NCBI GenBank assembly: GCA_900550475.1
Contig: URSA01000013.1
Coordinates: forward strand, 1 to 64,000
DNA from: an uncultured Lachnospiraceae bacterium
GTDB taxonomy: Bacteria; Bacillota; Clostridia; Lachnospirales; Lachnospiraceae
DNA length: 64,000 bases
Direction of reading: 5' to 3'
The position numbers were made by a program, and so were the translations under genes. This document shows, in pieces, positions 61,781-64,000 of this stretch. Position 1 is the first letter of the stretch. Each line of letters starts with the position of its first letter. The notes under the pieces are model-generated. The model searched no databases. It had not been told where the DNA came from and worked only from the letters and a program-made list of their open reading frames with translations.

Positions 61781-62901
61781 TTCTTTTCCTCCCGGATGTG
61801 TTTCTCCAAAAAGCGGCAGATGTCTGCGGCTGCATTCGGGCGGGCGTTCTGCCGCTGCGCCGAGCGCATGCCGTCCCTTACCGCCTCGTTTTCCACCAGA
61901 AGCCTTCCCTGCTTTACCTGTGTGTAAACATGTTCTGCGGCGATGGACATGCCCCTTGAGACAAAGAACTCGCGGTTGCGGGTCTCGCAGCCGGGGATGG
62001 GAGCCGTGTGCACGATGGGAACGTTGCAGTTGAGCGCCTCCGTGCTGGTCAGACCGCCCGGTTTTGTGTAGATCACATCACAGGCAGCCATGAAATCCTC
62101 CACATGATTGGTGTAGCCTATGATGTGGACGCCGGGGGTGCGGCGGAACTGCCGCTTTAAGGTGTTGCGCAGCTTTTTGTTGTTTCCGCAGATAATCACC
62201 ACCTGTTCGCCCACTTTCAGATGACGTACCAGCTCATAGGCAAAAAGGTGGATTTTGCCGAAGCCCATGCTACCGCTCATAATCAGGTACAGGGGCTTGT
62301 CCTCCGGCAGATGCAGCTTTCTTTTTGCCTCTCTGCGGGGCGCGGGATCGCAGAAGGCGGCCTTGGTGGGGATCCCGAGAGGAACCAGCTTTTCTGCGGG
62401 GATGCCCCGCGCGGTATACTCCTCCGCCAGATCCTCATGGGGAATGATGTAGTAGTCGCAGTCCGTCTCCTCCCAGAAGGGAATACAGGTATAATCCGTG
62501 CTGACCGCTACGGTCAAGGGCACCTCCATATGATGTTTTTTCATGTAGGTAACAGTCTCCGCAGGGAACAGGTGCGGCATGACGATGGCGTCGCAGGGAT
62601 GTCCCGCTAAATAGGCGGCAAGCTTTTTTGCCATAAGCCCGTTTGCAAAATAGACCGGGGACTTTCTTTTGGAGGAGCTGATGACGCCTCCGATCCGGTA
62701 GAAGATTCCGAACAGATGCGGAAAGGTCTTTGCGATATTGACATAGCACTGTCCCACCCGGCGCGCCGTGCGCGGCCCGGAAAGGAGAAACATATCCATC
62801 ATCTCTGCGTCGTATCCCGCAGCCTGCAGCGCCTGTGTGACGGCAGCGGCAGCGGCGTTGTGTCCTCCGCCTGTGGAGGAAGACAGTATTAAAACTCTCA
62901 T
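61777..62901 (-). CDS. MGDG synthase/UgtP-like glycosyltransferase (GT28 fold)
   Basis: The protein is 374 residues. The N-terminal LSSSTGGGHNAAAAAV is the acceptor-side loop of monogalactosyldiacylglycerol synthase and UgtP. The middle contains DYTCIPFWEE and VPLGIPTKAAF. The donor side contains IMSGSMGFGKIH, IICGNNKKLR and the UDP-binding TKPGGLTSTEALNCNVPIV. Such enzymes add sugar to diacylglycerol. Coupling to a PlsY-like acyltransferase supports a role in membrane lipid synthesis. The ribosome binding site upstream of ATG 62901 is weak (GGGGTATCTG). Confidence 0.88.
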   Translation of the reverse strand: MRVLILSSSTGGGHNAAAAAVTQALQAAGYDAEMMDMFLLSGPRTARRVGQCYVNIAKTFPHLFGIFYRIGGVISSSKRKSPVYFANGLMAKKLAAYLAGHPCDAIVMPHLFPAETVTYMKKHHMEVPLTVAVSTDYTCIPFWEETDCDYYIIPHEDLAEEYTARGIPAEKLVPLGIPTKAAFCDPAPRREAKRKLHLPEDKPLYLIMSGSMGFGKIHLFAYELVRHLKVGEQVVIICGNNKKLRNTLKRQFRRTPGVHIIGYTNHVEDFMAACDVIYTKPGGLTSTEALNCNVPIVHTAPIPGCETRNREFFVSRGMSIAAEHVYTQVKQGRLLVENEAVRDGMRSAQRQNARPNAAADICRFLEKHIREEKK

Positions 62902-62985
62902 AGAAACAGATACCCCTCATAAATCAGTATTGTCTGTACGCACATTGTATCATGCGGGTGGGAAAAAAGCCAGTGCTATCCGCGC

Positions 62986-63014
62986 TTGACGCAGAATCCA
63001 TTTTCTAGTAATAT
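62986..63014 (+). promoter_or_regulatory. Promoter of the GH88/GH105 gene
   Basis: TTGACG (62986-62991), 17 bp, TAATAT (63009-63014), about 58 bases before the ATG. Confidence 0.65.
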
Positions 63015-63072
63015 AGTCTTATGAAAGCACTTACATTTTGAAAGACCGCACGGCGGCAGAAAGAGTGAAAAC

Positions 63073-64000
63073 ATGCATATTCCTGTGATTGAGCAGTATA
63101 TCGACGAACTGATTGAGAGAAGCACCCTGGATGTTCCTGCGTGGAATATCGAGAAGGCAAAGAGCGGGCTGAAGGCGGGCTGGAATTACATAGACGGCTG
63201 TATGATCCTTGCCCTTCTGGAGACCTACAATACCACGGGCGAAAAAAAGTATCTTGACTTTGCGGATGCGTTTATCGACCATAGGGTCATGGAGGACGGC
63301 ACCATCGCGGGGTACAAGCCGGAGGATTACAATATTGACAATGTGAATGCGGGAAAGACGCTCTTTCTTCTGTATGATCTGACCGGCAAGGAGAAGTACC
63401 GCAAGGCGATTGATGTGATCTATGGGCAGCTGCTGGGACAGCCCCGGACGGAGGAGGGCAATTTCTGGCACAAGAAGATATACCCCAATCAGGTCTGGCT
63501 GGACGGGCTTTATATGGGACAGCCCTTCTATATGGAATATGAGACCAAGTTTGACGGCAGGAAGCATTATGACGATATTTTCCGCCAGTTTGCCAACGTG
63601 GTAAAGTATATGAGGGATGAAAAGACCGGCTTGTATTACCATGGCTACGATGCATCCAAATCCATTTTCTGGTGTGATAAGGAGACGGGACTTTCCAAGA
63701 ATTTCTGGCTGCGGGCAATCGGATGGTATTCCATGGCGTTGCTTGATACCTTGAGCAAGACGGAGCCCGCCGGATATGAGAAAGAATATGAATATTTAAA
63801 GAAGGTGTTCTGTGAATTGATTGATTCCCTCTTAAAATTTCAGGATGAGAGCGGTATGTGGTATCAGCTGCCTGCTCTGGGAGAGGGGAACGGCAATTAT
63901 CTGGAGACCAGCGGCAGCGCGATCCTTGCTTTTTCCATTCTGCGGGGCGTCCGTCTCGGATTCCTGCCGGAGTCTTACAGACAGTACGGCGTAAAGGCGT
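63073..64000 (+). CDS. GH88/GH105 unsaturated glucuronyl/rhamnogalacturonyl hydrolase, cut by window edge
   Basis: The frame opens at ATG 63073 and is still open at the end of the window (309 codons). It reads as a six-hairpin alpha/alpha barrel of the YteR type: GLKAGWNYIDGCMILALLET, then YNIDNVNAGKTLFLLYDLTG with the catalytic-type Asp, FWHKKIYPNQVWLDGLYMGQ, NFWLRAIGWYSMALLDTL (the RxxGW block) and MWYQLPALGEGNGNYLETSG. The family removes unsaturated uronic acids left by polysaccharide lyases, for example from pectin or glycosaminoglycans. There is no signal peptide, so it acts in the cytoplasm. The 3' part lies outside the window. Confidence 0.88.
   Translation, partial: MHIPVIEQYIDELIERSTLDVPAWNIEKAKSGLKAGWNYIDGCMILALLETYNTTGEKKYLDFADAFIDHRVMEDGTIAGYKPEDYNIDNVNAGKTLFLLYDLTGKEKYRKAIDVIYGQLLGQPRTEEGNFWHKKIYPNQVWLDGLYMGQPFYMEYETKFDGRKHYDDIFRQFANVVKYMRDEKTGLYYHGYDASKSIFWCDKETGLSKNFWLRAIGWYSMALLDTLSKTEPAGYEKEYEYLKKVFCELIDSLLKFQDESGMWYQLPALGEGNGNYLETSGSAILAFSILRGVRLGFLPESYRQYGVKA

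Overview
The window looks like chromosome of an anaerobic Firmicute of the Lachnospiraceae type. The grounds are gene content and order (DUF4364, DUF5716/DUF5717, TrpB2 behind a T-box, a SleC-type cortex-lytic enzyme, a perfect CIRCE box, the tig-clpP-clpX-lon-engB block), strong GGAGG ribosome binding sites, sigma-A type promoters with 17 bp spacers, and a GC-rich coding style. No plasmid or phage backbone is visible.

Layout. Bases 1-2000 are an AT-rich accessory patch. It holds a broken acetyltransferase and three small minus-strand genes (two membrane proteins and a HIT hydrolase) separated by structured repeats, an arrangement that resembles gene cassettes. From 2.2 kb the core chromosome begins: MATE exporter and rarA, then DUF4364, a radical SAM protein and malic enzyme on the minus strand. 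infC-rpmI-rplT follows, behind an attenuator leader and with an ATT start for infC. Next come a Cu/Zn SOD-like gene, pepD and an AI-2E family permease. A tryptophan T-box precedes trpB2, and tRNA-Pro follows. Between 14.3 and 20.3 kb the DNA is looser: a group II intron remnant, a CPBP protease remnant, a ferredoxin and Crp/Fnr pair with a candidate operator at about -41.5, 62 bp tandem repeats, an anchored GH3 protein, tRNA-Gly and two further repeat families.

From 20.3 to 34.6 kb are an MBL/beta-CASP nuclease, thyA-folA, ilvE, sbcDC, a PPIase lipoprotein, htpG under a CIRCE element, greA, a DegV protein and a SleC-like spore cortex enzyme. From 34.7 to 41.6 kb a four-gene operon of unknown function encodes a DUF5717 giant, a divergent Hsp70-like DUF5716 protein, a TPR-like protein and a membrane-anchored coiled-coil protein. 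It is the best candidate here for an undescribed system.

From 41.7 to 46.7 kb are purC-purF-purB and purA. Then come a LysR-HAD pair divergent from a YitT protein, an ABC importer whose permease and ATPase are fused in one chain, the protein quality-control block (tig, clpP, clpX, lon, engB), a second AI-2E family permease, truA, a VanZ protein, and a membrane-lipid pair (PlsY-like acyltransferase and MGDG-synthase-like glycosyltransferase). The right edge cuts a GH88/GH105 unsaturated glucuronyl hydrolase.
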